A stretch of DNA of 31,334 nt from a virus. Below the pieces are notes generated by a model. That model worked only from the letters and a program-made list of their open reading frames with translations. It was not told the origin of the DNA and did not search any database. The stretch is taken from the IMG/VR virus record IMGVR_UViG_3300005606_000003, positions 1 to 31,334 of that record; one strand, written 5' to 3'. Shown here piece by piece: positions 8,048-14,848 of the stretch (position 1 is its first letter; each line of letters starts with the position of its first letter). The translations under genes were made by a program, and so were the position numbers.

Positions 8048-8413
8048 GTGGCATTTCCTTACACAAAATTTCCCTCGCTCTGCGGTCATTGTTTGGCCCC
8101 AGGGCGAGGATTTTATTTAGAATTTAATAATAAATATTATGCGGGATGTTCAATGAAACACCTGGACAAAATTAGAGAGGCCCTTGCGGCCGGAAAGAAA
8201 TTAGAAATATCGGCGGCGGGGAATCCGGAGGCCATCGATGTTGCAATGACTCAAATAAAAGAAAAATATAAAGAATATTCAGATAAGGCCGGTACTTTTG
8301 TTATGCACGAGTGGGCCCAGGAAGATAGAAAACAATTTTTTAAATTCTTTATTGCTTATTATTTAAGTTATGAAACGGAGATTGCTAAAAACGGAATGTC
8401 GCCAGGGGACTGA
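8048..8413 (+). CDS. Small putative zinc-ribbon protein
   Basis: This is 121 residues from a GTG two bases after the previous stop; the ribosome site AGGAG overlaps that stop. C12-x2-C15 and C34 followed by H38 suggest a small zinc knuckle in the first 40 residues. The rest is helical, with an aromatic stretch (KQFFKFFIAYYLSYE). No named family is recognised. Its position between SSB and primase-helicase suggests a replication accessory. Confidence 0.65.
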   Translation: MAFPYTKFPSLCGHCLAPGRGFYLEFNNKYYAGCSMKHLDKIREALAAGKKLEISAAGNPEAIDVAMTQIKEKYKEYSDKAGTFVMHEWAQEDRKQFFKFFIAYYLSYETEIAKNGMSPGD

Positions 8414-8415
8414 AA

Positions 8416-10260
8416 GTGGTAGATATAACGAAAATATGGGGCGACTTAGATCAAGACGAGAATTTTGTTTATAAAGACGAAAACAAAACTATTGCTGATC
8501 TAATTACGCAAATGAATAAAGACGGCCTGGATGTCGTCACAATAGATACAAGTGGATCCGTACAAAGGGTAAAAGTTAGGGCAACACCTCAAACCAGGCC
8601 CGATACAGGCCAAGAAAAAAGCGGTTGGTACTTTTTTTACGACAATGGTAATGGAAACTTTTTTTGCAATTATGGTAATTGGCGGACGGGAGAGTCTTAT
8701 AAGTTTGCATCAAAGCAATTTAATGAGTTTGATCCAGGCGAACAGATAAAAATAAAACAAGAATTAGAGCGACGCCTGGAAGAAGCACAAAGGGAAAGGG
8801 AGGCTAATCAAAAAGAGGTGGCCTTACAATGCCAGGAGAAATGGGAAAGACTGAGCGAGGTTACTGATCATAAGTACCTGGATAATAAAAAAATAAAAAA
8901 TTATGGGGCCCGGTTAGCAAATGAAAAATTAGTAGTGCCTTTATATTCCTCTAATAATGGGCCACAAATAACAAGCCTTCAATATATAGACAAAGACGGA
9001 AATAAAAGATTTACGAGTGGCGGCCTTGTCAAAGGATCCATATTTAATGTTGGCTTTAGTTTTAATGAGTGGGACTCTATCAAAAAATTAGTGATTGTTG
9101 AGGGCTATGCCACCGCAATGAGTGTTTTTATGGCCACAAACTTGCCGACTGTTTGTGTTTTTAGTGCAAATTTTGCCTTAGAGGCGGTTTCTAATATTAG
9201 AAAATATTGCAATGCGGAAATAATATTGGCCTTAGATAATGACAAAAGTGGCGTTGGCCAAAGCCAGGCCGACAAAGTTGCGGCGGCCGTTCATAATTGC
9301 AGAGTTAAAGTGCCTCTGGAACTTGGTTATGACTTTAATGATGTCCACAATGAGCAAGGATTAGAAGAGGTCAAAAGACAATTAACAATAAGTGCCTTTA
9401 ATATTAAGGCTAATACAATAAGAAGCCTGGACAAAAACCCGCCGCAAAGAGAATGGTTAGTTGAGGGCCTAATTGAGTCATCTAAAAACGGAGTCATTGC
9501 CTCAATAGGTGGCGTTGGAAAAAGTTTTATATGCCTGGACTTATGTCATAGCGTTGCAAAGGGCAACGGCTTTTTTATGGGTAAGCCAATAAATAAAAAA
9601 GGCAATGCAGTATATATAACGGCCGAGGACGATTTGGCAGAAACCCATAGACGAATAAATGCGTTGGATCCTGGCGGCGATAGGTTTAGTTCTTTATATG
9701 ATGTCTATATAATAAGTGTTCCAGAATTAGCGAGGCCATTAACATTAATCAAGTCGGATAGTGCTAATGGCCTCCATATTACCAAACAAGCATATGACCT
9801 AGTAGATAGCCTGGAATCAATTCCTAACCTGGAATTAGTTGTCTTGGATCCTATCCAGGCGTTTGTTGCGGCTCCGACAAATGATAATGAGGTGGGCCAG
9901 TTATATAGTCAATTATGTCAAATGATCAGTAGCAAATATAATTGTTGCACATTGAGCGTTCATCATATGTCAAAAGCCGGGTTGGTCAGCATTGACGACC
10001 CAATGGCGGCGAGGCAGTCGATCAGAGGTGCCTCGGCCATTGTGGACTCTTCACGAGTATGTTTGGCTTTATTTCTTTGCGACGAAGATAGCGGCCGGGA
10101 AATATGTCTTAAATATGGCGTTGAATATGACCGCTTAAAAGTGATTAGGGCGGCCGTTGTTAAGGCCAATAGTGACGCTGATATGGGTGTTAAAACTATG
10201 ATCAGACGTGAAAATGTCCTGGAAATGGTCAATAAAGAGGAGGATATAAAGTGGAATTAG
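8416..10260 (+). CDS. Primase-helicase: TOPRIM domain plus RepA-like helicase
   Basis: This is 614 residues from a GTG with AGGGG at good spacing. The N-terminal ~210 residues include a charged coiled segment (105-145). A TOPRIM domain follows with E229 (LVIVEGYATA) and D274/D276 (LALDNDKSG). The C-terminal half is a RecA-fold ATPase of the RepA/AAA_25 type: Walker A IGGVGKS (364-370), ITAEDD (401-406), Walker B LVVLDP (474-479) and a SVHHMSK sensor strand. This combination primes and unwinds DNA at the phage replication fork. No DNA polymerase gene is visible in the window, so the phage probably borrows the host replisome. Confidence 0.9.
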   Translation: MVDITKIWGDLDQDENFVYKDENKTIADLITQMNKDGLDVVTIDTSGSVQRVKVRATPQTRPDTGQEKSGWYFFYDNGNGNFFCNYGNWRTGESYKFASKQFNEFDPGEQIKIKQELERRLEEAQREREANQKEVALQCQEKWERLSEVTDHKYLDNKKIKNYGARLANEKLVVPLYSSNNGPQITSLQYIDKDGNKRFTSGGLVKGSIFNVGFSFNEWDSIKKLVIVEGYATAMSVFMATNLPTVCVFSANFALEAVSNIRKYCNAEIILALDNDKSGVGQSQADKVAAAVHNCRVKVPLELGYDFNDVHNEQGLEEVKRQLTISAFNIKANTIRSLDKNPPQREWLVEGLIESSKNGVIASIGGVGKSFICLDLCHSVAKGNGFFMGKPINKKGNAVYITAEDDLAETHRRINALDPGGDRFSSLYDVYIISVPELARPLTLIKSDSANGLHITKQAYDLVDSLESIPNLELVVLDPIQAFVAAPTNDNEVGQLYSQLCQMISSKYNCCTLSVHHMSKAGLVSIDDPMAARQSIRGASAIVDSSRVCLALFLCDEDSGREICLKYGVEYDRLKVIRAAVVKANSDADMGVKTMIRRENVLEMVNKEEDIKWN

Positions 10261-10261
10261 T

Positions 10262-10338
10262 GACCATATGCGTACCCGCAAAGGCCCTCGTTTGCGACCA
10301 TAGGGGTACCCACATAGACATATATAGGAACATATATA
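10262..10338. repeat. Direct repeats after primase-helicase; possible origin or operator
   Basis: GACCATATGCGTACCC (10262-10277) and GACCATAGGGGTACCC (10296-10311) match at 14 of 16 positions with a period of 34. GCAAA/TTTGC form a small inverted repeat between them. ACATATATA then occurs at 10318-10326 and 10330-10338. Iteron-like repeats beside an AT-rich block and a helicase gene fit a replication origin or a regulator site; function is inferred. Confidence 0.45.
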
Positions 10339-10344
10339 TTGGCA

Positions 10345-10361
10345 CGGCCCTGGAGGGGCCG
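10345..10361 (+). other. GC-rich hairpin
   Basis: CGGCCC and GGGCCG close a 6-bp stem over the loop TGGAG, which itself looks like a Shine-Dalgarno core. No T-run follows, so it is not a standard terminator. It may be part of the same regulatory or origin region. Confidence 0.45.
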
Positions 10362-10384
10362 GGCCAATTCAGTAGGAGTGTGAA

Positions 10385-10519
10385 TTGATTGTGGATAATG
10401 CGGCAAGGGGGAAGTCGAGTGCCAGGGAAAAAGATTATTATATCTTTGACTTAGGCGGAAGCCTTACCAGGGGAATTAAGCTTCTAAATTTTAGTACCAG
10501 TTTTTATAAGGGTAATTAG
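10385..10519 (+). CDS. Possible 44-residue protein (TTG start)
   Basis: A frame of 45 codons starts at TTG with AGGAG six bases upstream (10374-10378). It contains the GCC-AGG and ACC-AGG codon pairs typical of coding sequence in this phage. The product is small and basic (ARGKSSAREKDYYIFDLGG). No family is recognised. The good ribosome site and codon style support it; the TTG start and short length weaken it. Confidence 0.4.
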   Translation: MIVDNAARGKSSAREKDYYIFDLGGSLTRGIKLLNFSTSFYKGN

Positions 10520-10588
10520 CACTAATAAGTAGATGATAAATGAATACAGTTTAAGAGAACATTTAGTAAACAGAATAGGAGAAATTAA

Positions 10589-10669
10589 ATGTGCAATTTA
10601 GTAGAAGACACAGATTTATATAAGGCCCGTCAATGGGGCGTTATGATAAACGGGATGATGGGCCCATGA
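10589..10669 (+). CDS. 26-residue leader-like peptide coupled to next gene
   Basis: A short frame starts at an ATG with AGGAG at proper spacing (10577-10581), the best ribosome site in this stretch. Its TGA overlaps the ATG at 10666 as ATGA, so translation of this peptide probably feeds the next gene. It may be mainly a coupling device rather than a functional protein. Confidence 0.5.
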   Translation: MCNLVEDTDLYKARQWGVMINGMMGP

Positions 10670-11040
10670 ATGTAGGTTTAAAGATGCTTGAGTCGATTGA
10701 TTACAGTTTGTGTCACGAAGACTCACCCGAACATAGATTTTATACTCAGTCTATGTTGCACAATATGATTTGTAATTATTTATTTTTAAATAAGAATATA
10801 AACCTGGAGAAAATTTGTCGCCATATACCAAAGCGTATCGGTGGCCGCACAACTATTTATGAGGTGCTAACCCAGGGAATAGGTTCCGAATTTTTAAATA
10901 AAGAGTGCGATGACCAGGATAAAAGATTGAGAATCTACACCCTGGGTAATGGCTTAATAAATCATATGGAAAAGTATTGGCTCAAACCTTTTCAAAGTCC
11001 AGGGGAAAATAATGAAAGGCTATTATCGAAGAAAAAGTAA
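10666..11040 (+). CDS. MarR-like winged-helix protein
   Basis: This is 124 residues from the ATG that overlaps the upstream short frame; an ATG 11 codons earlier is an alternative but lies inside that frame and lacks a ribosome site. The middle reads like a MarR-type winged helix: a helix LEKICRHIP, a recognition-helix region TTIYEVLTQG, and a wing with ECDDQDKRLRIYTLG. It may regulate phage genes or take part in replication initiation. It overlaps the following gene by 29 bases. Confidence 0.6.
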   Translation: MNVGLKMLESIDYSLCHEDSPEHRFYTQSMLHNMICNYLFLNKNINLEKICRHIPKRIGGRTTIYEVLTQGIGSEFLNKECDDQDKRLRIYTLGNGLINHMEKYWLKPFQSPGENNERLLSKKK

Positions 11041-11479
11041 TTTTGATAATTACTGGTGGATCACAACAAGTCTGCCTGGCAAAGATAGTGCTGAAATAAA
11101 TATCCGAGTAGCAAACCACTATAAATCATACGGGCCATTAAAAGCGTCCGTGTGGTTTTGGTATAGAAATAAAGTAGCAAACAGAAAAGATTTAACAAGC
11201 CGGGACAAAATGGTTGCCTGGGCGATTGCTGAAAGATATCGAGGTCAATCGTTTAGTACCTGGGACAGTTTTACTTATTTAGCCGCAATGGTAGGCCTAA
11301 ATAGAAAAACAGTTCATAAGGCCATTGTTGAGCTAATGGAAAAGAATGTTATTTGGGTTGTCTTGGAGGGCCAGGAAAAGATTGGCGTAAGCAAATTAGT
11401 CAGTAAGCGACAAAAGAAACATATAATACTATGCGGCCTTAATTTTATCCTGGCCGAGGAGATAAACAAAAATGAATAA
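11012..11479 (+). CDS. HTH_36-like helix-turn-helix protein
   Basis: This is 155 residues from an ATG preceded by AGGGGAAAA. The N-terminal part is aromatic-rich (NYWWITT, VWFWYR). The C-terminal half contains LTSRDKMVAWAIAE...FTYLAAMVGLNRKTVHKAIVEL, a winged-helix pattern like the HTH_36 domains of replication initiator-type phage proteins. With the preceding winged-helix gene and the repeats near 10300 it could form the initiation or control unit of replication; this is inferred. Confidence 0.6.
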   Translation: MKGYYRRKSNFDNYWWITTSLPGKDSAEINIRVANHYKSYGPLKASVWFWYRNKVANRKDLTSRDKMVAWAIAERYRGQSFSTWDSFTYLAAMVGLNRKTVHKAIVELMEKNVIWVVLEGQEKIGVSKLVSKRQKKHIILCGLNFILAEEINKNE

Positions 11480-11687
11480 AAAAAGTTTTTTAGAAAGCAT
11501 AAGCGATACTTTTATTGGCTTATGTATAAATTTCCCCTTGGGGTTTACTGTCTTGGTTGTGATGACTTGGTTTACAACTAACCCTTTATATATTAGCGGG
11601 GCCCAGACCATAGTCTTGACAATCACTGCAATTATAAGGCGGTACCTAACAAGAGAATTCTTTAGGATCCGTGTAAATGCAGATTAA
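11472..11687 (+). CDS. DUF7220-like small membrane protein
   Basis: This is a 71-residue protein with two hydrophobic helices (about residues 15-33 and 42-55) and a basic C-terminus (IRRYLTREFFRIRV). The pattern SFLESISDTFIGLCIN...GAQTIVLTITAIIRRYLTREFF matches small phage membrane proteins of the DUF7220 type, whose function is not known. It overlaps the upstream gene by 8 bases and is the last clear gene of the rightward early operon. Confidence 0.65.
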   Translation: MNKKSFLESISDTFIGLCINFPLGFTVLVVMTWFTTNPLYISGAQTIVLTITAIIRRYLTREFFRIRVNAD

Positions 11688-11711
11688 TAATGTTATGATC
11701 ATAAAAGATTT

Positions 11712-11762
11712 GGAGCCTGGACACACACTCCCCCATAATTCTCCCAAAAAGGTCTAGGCTCC
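11712..11762 (+). ncRNA. Stem-loop with C-rich loop at operon junction
   Basis: GGAGCCTGGAC (11712-11722) pairs with GTCTAGGCTCC (11752-11762) as 11 continuous pairs in plus-strand RNA, with one G-U. On the minus strand that pair becomes A-C, so the structure fits rightward RNA better. The 29-base loop contains CTCCCCC and CTCCC, complementary to Shine-Dalgarno sequences. There is no T-run. It could be a 3' end structure for two converging operons or a small regulatory RNA. Confidence 0.5.
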
Positions 11763-11767
11763 TCCAA

Positions 11768-11908
11768 CTACATTTTCAAGCTAATAATAGTTATTAAAGA
11801 AATCAGCAGACAATTTGTCAAAAATAAATTTAGGCAAAGGATAGTGTGATACCACACCCAACGAGTCTTATAGGCATTTTCAATATTAATCCTGGTGTCA
11901 GTATCCAC
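11768..11908 (-). CDS. 46-residue membrane microprotein
   Basis: This starts at a GTG (11908) that overlaps the end of the upstream gene by 11 bases, with GAGG upstream; a longer reading from 11950 would run through that gene. The sequence has NAYKTRWVWYHTILCLNLF followed by one hydrophobic helix to the C-terminus, a plausible single-pass protein with a basic-aromatic cytoplasmic side. It is the tenth and last gene of the leftward operon. Function unknown. Confidence 0.55.
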   Translation of the reverse strand: MDTDTRINIENAYKTRWVWYHTILCLNLFLTNCLLISLITIISLKM

Positions 11909-12002
11909 TAGCAACCTCGGCAAAATAAATAATTGTATTAACGCCAACATATGTCGCCATAATTAAAAGCAGTAAGCAAAACCAAAATAATTGTTCATTC
12001 AT
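11898..12002 (-). CDS. 34-residue membrane microprotein
   Basis: It starts at an ATG overlapping the upstream stop as ATGA. The peptide begins MNEQLFWFCLLLLIMATYVG and is hydrophobic through most of its length, giving one membrane helix. The reading is supported by its neat fit between two coupled neighbours rather than by similarity. Confidence 0.5.
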   Translation of the reverse strand: MNEQLFWFCLLLLIMATYVGVNTIIYFAEVASGY

Positions 12003-12106
12003 TTATTCTTTGCCTCTTTAATTTTATATTTGGCTTTCAATCTTTCTAAAGACTTTTCCGAAATGCGGCCGTTAGGCCAGGATTTAGTTTTAACTTCTTT
12101 ATTCAT
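11999..12106 (-). CDS. 35-residue basic microprotein
   Basis: A Lys-rich peptide (MNKEVKTKSWPNGRISEKSL...) whose ATG overlaps the stop of the upstream membrane peptide as ATGA and whose own stop overlaps the next start. No family is recognised. WPNGRISEKSLERLKAKY hints at a small helical nucleic-acid-binding protein, but this is a guess. Confidence 0.5.
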   Translation of the reverse strand: MNKEVKTKSWPNGRISEKSLERLKAKYKIKEAKNK

Positions 12107-12183
12107 ACTAAATATATTTCTAAATTATAAACAAAAGCCACAACAATTATGGCCATAAATAAAATTATAAAATTTTTAATCAT
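12103..12183 (-). CDS. 26-residue membrane microprotein
   Basis: The peptide MIKNFIILFMAIIVVAFVYN... is one hydrophobic helix with a short basic start. It overlaps the upstream gene by 8 bases and the downstream start as ATGA. Length and coupling resemble phage-encoded membrane microproteins; function unknown. Confidence 0.5.
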   Translation of the reverse strand: MIKNFIILFMAIIVVAFVYNLEIYLV

Positions 12184-12355
12184 CGTCTACTAACCCTCCC
12201 TTGGCTTGGTATTTGTCATATAAAAAATCTAAATTTGCGATCACATAATCATCATAAGAAATAGAGTCCTCCTGGTAGGCCCGTCTTTCCCTGTTAGCCT
12301 CTAGCCACATTAAGTGACAATAAGATTTAAAAGATATTTCTAACTGATCTGTCAT
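12176..12355 (-). CDS. 59-residue hypothetical protein
   Basis: It starts at an ATG overlapping the upstream stop as ATGA, with AAGG just before. It is helical in the first half (LEISFKSYCHLMWLEANRER) and acidic at the end (GLVDDD). It contains codon pairs typical of this phage (GCC-TAC-CAG-GAG). No family is recognised. Confidence 0.6.
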   Translation of the reverse strand: MTDQLEISFKSYCHLMWLEANRERRAYQEDSISYDDYVIANLDFLYDKYQAKGGLVDDD

Positions 12356-12501
12356 TTACCTTGGCCTCTATATTTTTTGAACGAGCGTTTGCGGTTTTTA
12401 TTCATTGTACTAAACGCAATGTTGCCTCGACCTTGACTGGTCTTTTTTCCCCTGGATCCACAAACGCTCTGATGTTTGGTTTCTCTGTATTTATTAACCA
12501 T
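12352..12501 (-). CDS. 49-residue very basic protein
   Basis: About one third of residues are Lys or Arg. It ends KNRKRSFKKYRGQGK, a tail I associate with small conserved phage proteins, though I cannot name a family. It lies 12 bases after the preceding gene without a clear ribosome site, and its TGA overlaps the next ATG. Nucleic-acid or ribosome binding is plausible but unproven. Confidence 0.6.
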   Translation of the reverse strand: MVNKYRETKHQSVCGSRGKKTSQGRGNIAFSTMNKNRKRSFKKYRGQGK

Positions 12502-12513
12502 AGGAGTGCCGGG

Positions 12514-12780
12514 TCAAAATCGATGGGGGGGAGTTAGGGGAGTAAGATTTTGCCCGACACCTTGTATTCTTGTTTCTAATTGATAATGAATATAATTATT
12601 TATGGCCTTTAATAATCGCTCGGCCTCTGGACTTATATCTGTCTTATTGCCAGTTAATAAATATCTACTCATTTTTGCATAAATAAGAGGTAATGCCTGG
12701 GGGCCGTCATTTATAAAGTCGTCCTTATGTGCTTCAAAAAAATCCTGGGCCAAGGCATTTAAGTCGCCAGTATTAACCAT
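12514..12780 (-). CDS. 88-residue helical hypothetical protein
   Basis: The start at 12780 is chosen for its strong AGGAGGAAA site; a longer frame to 12807 lacks one. The product begins MVNTGDLNALAQDFFEAHKDD and is helical and slightly acidic, with a Pro-rich end. It overlaps the upstream gene by 8 bases. No family is recognised. Confidence 0.65.
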   Translation of the reverse strand: MVNTGDLNALAQDFFEAHKDDFINDGPQALPLIYAKMSRYLLTGNKTDISPEAERLLKAINNYIHYQLETRIQGVGQNLTPLTPPHRF

Positions 12781-12982
12781 AGTTTTCCTCCTGGATGTTA
12801 TGACCATTAAGTGTGTTGTGATTGACCTGGGCCCCTCTTTGCAACTCCTCGTGCTTTTGTCTTAACTCCAGGGCCTTATCTTTAAGCTCTTGCTCAAATT
12901 GTTTTGGGATCCACACAGTGGATCTAACTAAACCTTTTTCCTTATTTCTTTGAGCATACCTCTCCTGGTTTTTATATTTCAC
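12773..12982 (-). CDS. Ribbon-helix-helix-like small protein
   Basis: This is 69 residues from a GTG with AGGAGAG at good spacing. Residues ~17-42 (GLVRSTVWIPKQFEQELKDKA) read as a short basic beta strand followed by a helix, the pattern of ribbon-helix-helix DNA-binding proteins, with a further charged helix after it. It could be the regulator of this leftward operon and bind the palindrome at its promoter; that link is inference. Confidence 0.55.
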   Translation of the reverse strand: MKYKNQERYAQRNKEKGLVRSTVWIPKQFEQELKDKALELRQKHEELQRGAQVNHNTLNGHNIQEENYG

Positions 12983-13066
12983 AATTCTCTCCTGTAATGT
13001 AAGGGGGTGTTTTTAGAACTAAAATATTCCTATTCATAAAATAGTCGCTCAAAATGGTCGTCCTAT

Positions 13067-13240
13067 TTAGTAGTCTATTATTTCTAAGTTATTCAGACGC
13101 TCTTTTTTAGTACGGATTTTGGCAATTTCTAAATCCCAAAGAACGGCTTTATTTGACTCACGATCTATTCGTGTGATCAAACAGAAATAAGTAGTCCCTA
13201 AAATTCTAACCTTTTGACCTGGTCTGAATGTTAGCTCCAC
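13067..13240 (-). CDS. 57-residue beta-rich hypothetical protein
   Basis: It starts at a GTG inside the last codons of the upstream gene (10-base overlap) next to a GAGAGGAG site. The sequence (LTFRPGQKVRILGTTYFCLITRI...) begins like a small SH3- or KOW-like barrel and ends in a charged helix. It is too short for confident assignment, but coupling and composition support a real gene. Confidence 0.55.
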   Translation of the reverse strand: MELTFRPGQKVRILGTTYFCLITRIDRESNKAVLWDLEIAKIRTKKERLNNLEIIDY

Positions 13241-13425
13241 TCTCCTCTCGCTTTTTCATGTAAATTAATTAGATACTTTTTTTGTACCAGGACATCATAA
13301 CCAGACTCCTTAAGGCTCCTGGCTTTATCTTCGGCTAATTTTTCATCTCTAAATTGATTCCAAATGTAGCCGCCCAAATCTGGCATAAAATATCCAACCT
13401 TGTAAATTACTTGAGTATGTTCCAT
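13231..13425 (-). CDS. 64-residue hypothetical protein, first gene of leftward operon
   Basis: A strong AAGGAGG site precedes the ATG, and a promoter with a palindromic operator lies just upstream. The product (MEHTQVIYKVGYFMPDLGG...) is a compact mixed alpha/beta protein with EDKARSLKESGYDVLVQKKY. As the first gene it is likely the best expressed of the operon. No family is recognised. Confidence 0.7.
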   Translation of the reverse strand: MEHTQVIYKVGYFMPDLGGYIWNQFRDEKLAEDKARSLKESGYDVLVQKKYLINLHEKARGEWS

Positions 13426-13449
13426 TTATAACCTCCTTAAGTAATGTAG

Positions 13450-13483
13450 TCGTATTATAACCGATATAGTACGACCACAACAA
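13450..13483 (-). promoter_or_regulatory. Leftward operon promoter with operator palindrome
   Basis: On the minus strand TTGTTG (13483-13478), an 18-base spacer and TATAAT (13459-13454) form a good sigma70 promoter about 30 bases before the first leftward start. Overlapping it, TCGTATTATA (13450-13459) and TATAGTACGA (13465-13474) form a 9-of-10 inverted repeat around 5 bases. This is a likely repressor site covering the -10. Its ATAGTACGA half recurs at 5046-5054. Confidence 0.7.
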
Positions 13484-13485
13484 GT

Positions 13486-13500
13486 GTCCGGGCCCCGGAC
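13486..13500. promoter_or_regulatory. GC-rich palindrome between divergent genes
   Basis: GTCCGGG and CCCGGAC flank a single C, a perfect 7+1+7 palindrome. It lies just upstream of the leftward -35 and about 50 bases before the methyltransferase gene. A regulator-binding site is likely. It also contains GGGCCC, one of the enriched palindromes of this genome. Confidence 0.5.
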
Positions 13501-13552
13501 TGTTCACAGATTCTAAAATCACTTAAAATATATCGGATAATTTTTTTTATGG

Positions 13553-14848
13553 ATGGACACTATGACAAATGCAGCACAAGAAATTAAGACTCTCCAGGTA
13601 AAGGATTTAATTCCTTACGCCAGGAACAGCAGAACGCACGACGACTACCAGGTAAACCAAATAGTAAGCTCAATAAAAGAGTTTGGCTTTACTAACCCTA
13701 TCCTGGTAGATGACGATAATTCAATAATAGCCGGGCACGGCCGACTAATGGCCGCACAAAAGTTAGGCCTAAAAGAAGTGCCAACAATTAATCTTGGCTA
13801 TCTATCAGACGCACAAAAAAAAGCATATGTAATAGCAGACAATAGACTAGCTCTTAATGCCGGTTGGGACTTAGATATGCTTAAACTTGAAATAGATGAC
13901 CTGGGCGAACTAGACTTTGATGTTGATATCCTTGGCTTTACAGATGATGAGTTAAAGAACATCCTGGCCGATAAAAACGACGGCCTGGTAGATGAAGACC
14001 AGGTACCAGATGTCCAGGACGAATTTATAACGAAGCCTGGAGACTTATGGATCCTGGGTGAGCATAGATTATTATGCGGTGACGCTACCCTGGATACAGA
14101 CTGTAATAAATTAATGGACGGCCAATTAGCTGATCTTGTTTTTACGGATCCGCCGTACAATGTCGATTACTCTGGCGGCCGCCAACAAGATATGCACAAA
14201 AAAGAATACGGCAAAATAAAAAACGACGCTATGACGCCAGACCAATTTAATGAATTTATTGGAGATATATTTGCTAATTATTACTCTTATATGAAGCCTC
14301 TAGCCTGTATATTTGTTTGTCATCCAGACTCAGTAAGTGAGGCCAAGATAACATTCGAGGTAGAGTTTGCTAAACATTTTAAAAAGTCTGCCAATATTAT
14401 TTGGGATAAAGGTAATGCCGGTCTTGGCTACCAAGATTATCGGGCCCAACACGAGCCAATATTGTTTGGTTGGAAGCAAGGCGACGGCCAACATTATTTT
14501 ATCGGGGCCAGAGATAAGACGACTATTTGGAGAATACAAAAAGACTCAACCATGAAATATGTACACGCTACGCAAAAGCCGGTAGCATTGACAGAAGAGG
14601 CCATCTTAAATCATAGTAAAGGTAGCGACATCGTTGCAGATTATTTTGGAGGCTCTGGCTCAACATTAATTGGTTGTGAGAAATCTGGCCGCAAATGTTA
14701 TTCAATGGAACTGGATCCACAATATTGTGACGTTATTATTAGACGCTACCAAGAATACACCGGCAAAGATGCAGTCTTAAAGGTCGGCGATAGTCAAACT
14801 ACATTTAAAGAGTTAGAAGATGAAAGAGATAAAAAACCAGAAGAATAG
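13553..14848 (+). CDS. ParB-domain DNA adenine methyltransferase
   Basis: This is a 431-residue fusion. Residues ~12-130 are a ParB/Srx-like domain (IVSSIKEFGFTNPILVDDD...IIAGHGRLMAAQKLG). The rest is a beta-class DNA methyltransferase with motif IV DPPY (199-202), a catalytic-site sequence usual for N6-adenine (or N4-cytosine) enzymes, and the AdoMet-binding motif FGGSGST (365-371) following it. Such fusions are common in temperate phages and probably protect phage DNA or alter expression; the target site cannot be read from sequence. ATGs at 13553 and 13562 are both possible starts, neither with a strong ribosome site. It overlaps the next gene by 29 bases. Confidence 0.88.
   Translation: MDTMTNAAQEIKTLQVKDLIPYARNSRTHDDYQVNQIVSSIKEFGFTNPILVDDDNSIIAGHGRLMAAQKLGLKEVPTINLGYLSDAQKKAYVIADNRLALNAGWDLDMLKLEIDDLGELDFDVDILGFTDDELKNILADKNDGLVDEDQVPDVQDEFITKPGDLWILGEHRLLCGDATLDTDCNKLMDGQLADLVFTDPPYNVDYSGGRQQDMHKKEYGKIKNDAMTPDQFNEFIGDIFANYYSYMKPLACIFVCHPDSVSEAKITFEVEFAKHFKKSANIIWDKGNAGLGYQDYRAQHEPILFGWKQGDGQHYFIGARDKTTIWRIQKDSTMKYVHATQKPVALTEEAILNHSKGSDIVADYFGGSGSTLIGCEKSGRKCYSMELDPQYCDVIIRRYQEYTGKDAVLKVGDSQTTFKELEDERDKKPEE

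Noticed and set aside
12520-12545. G-quadruplex candidate on the plus strand
   Set aside because: Only two clear runs of four or more G; not enough for a standard quadruplex, and it lies in a coding end.
13798-14160. Long leftward frame of 120 codons inside the methyltransferase gene
   Set aside because: Ser-rich low-complexity translation antisense to a clearly conserved domain, without a ribosome site; a shadow of the real gene.
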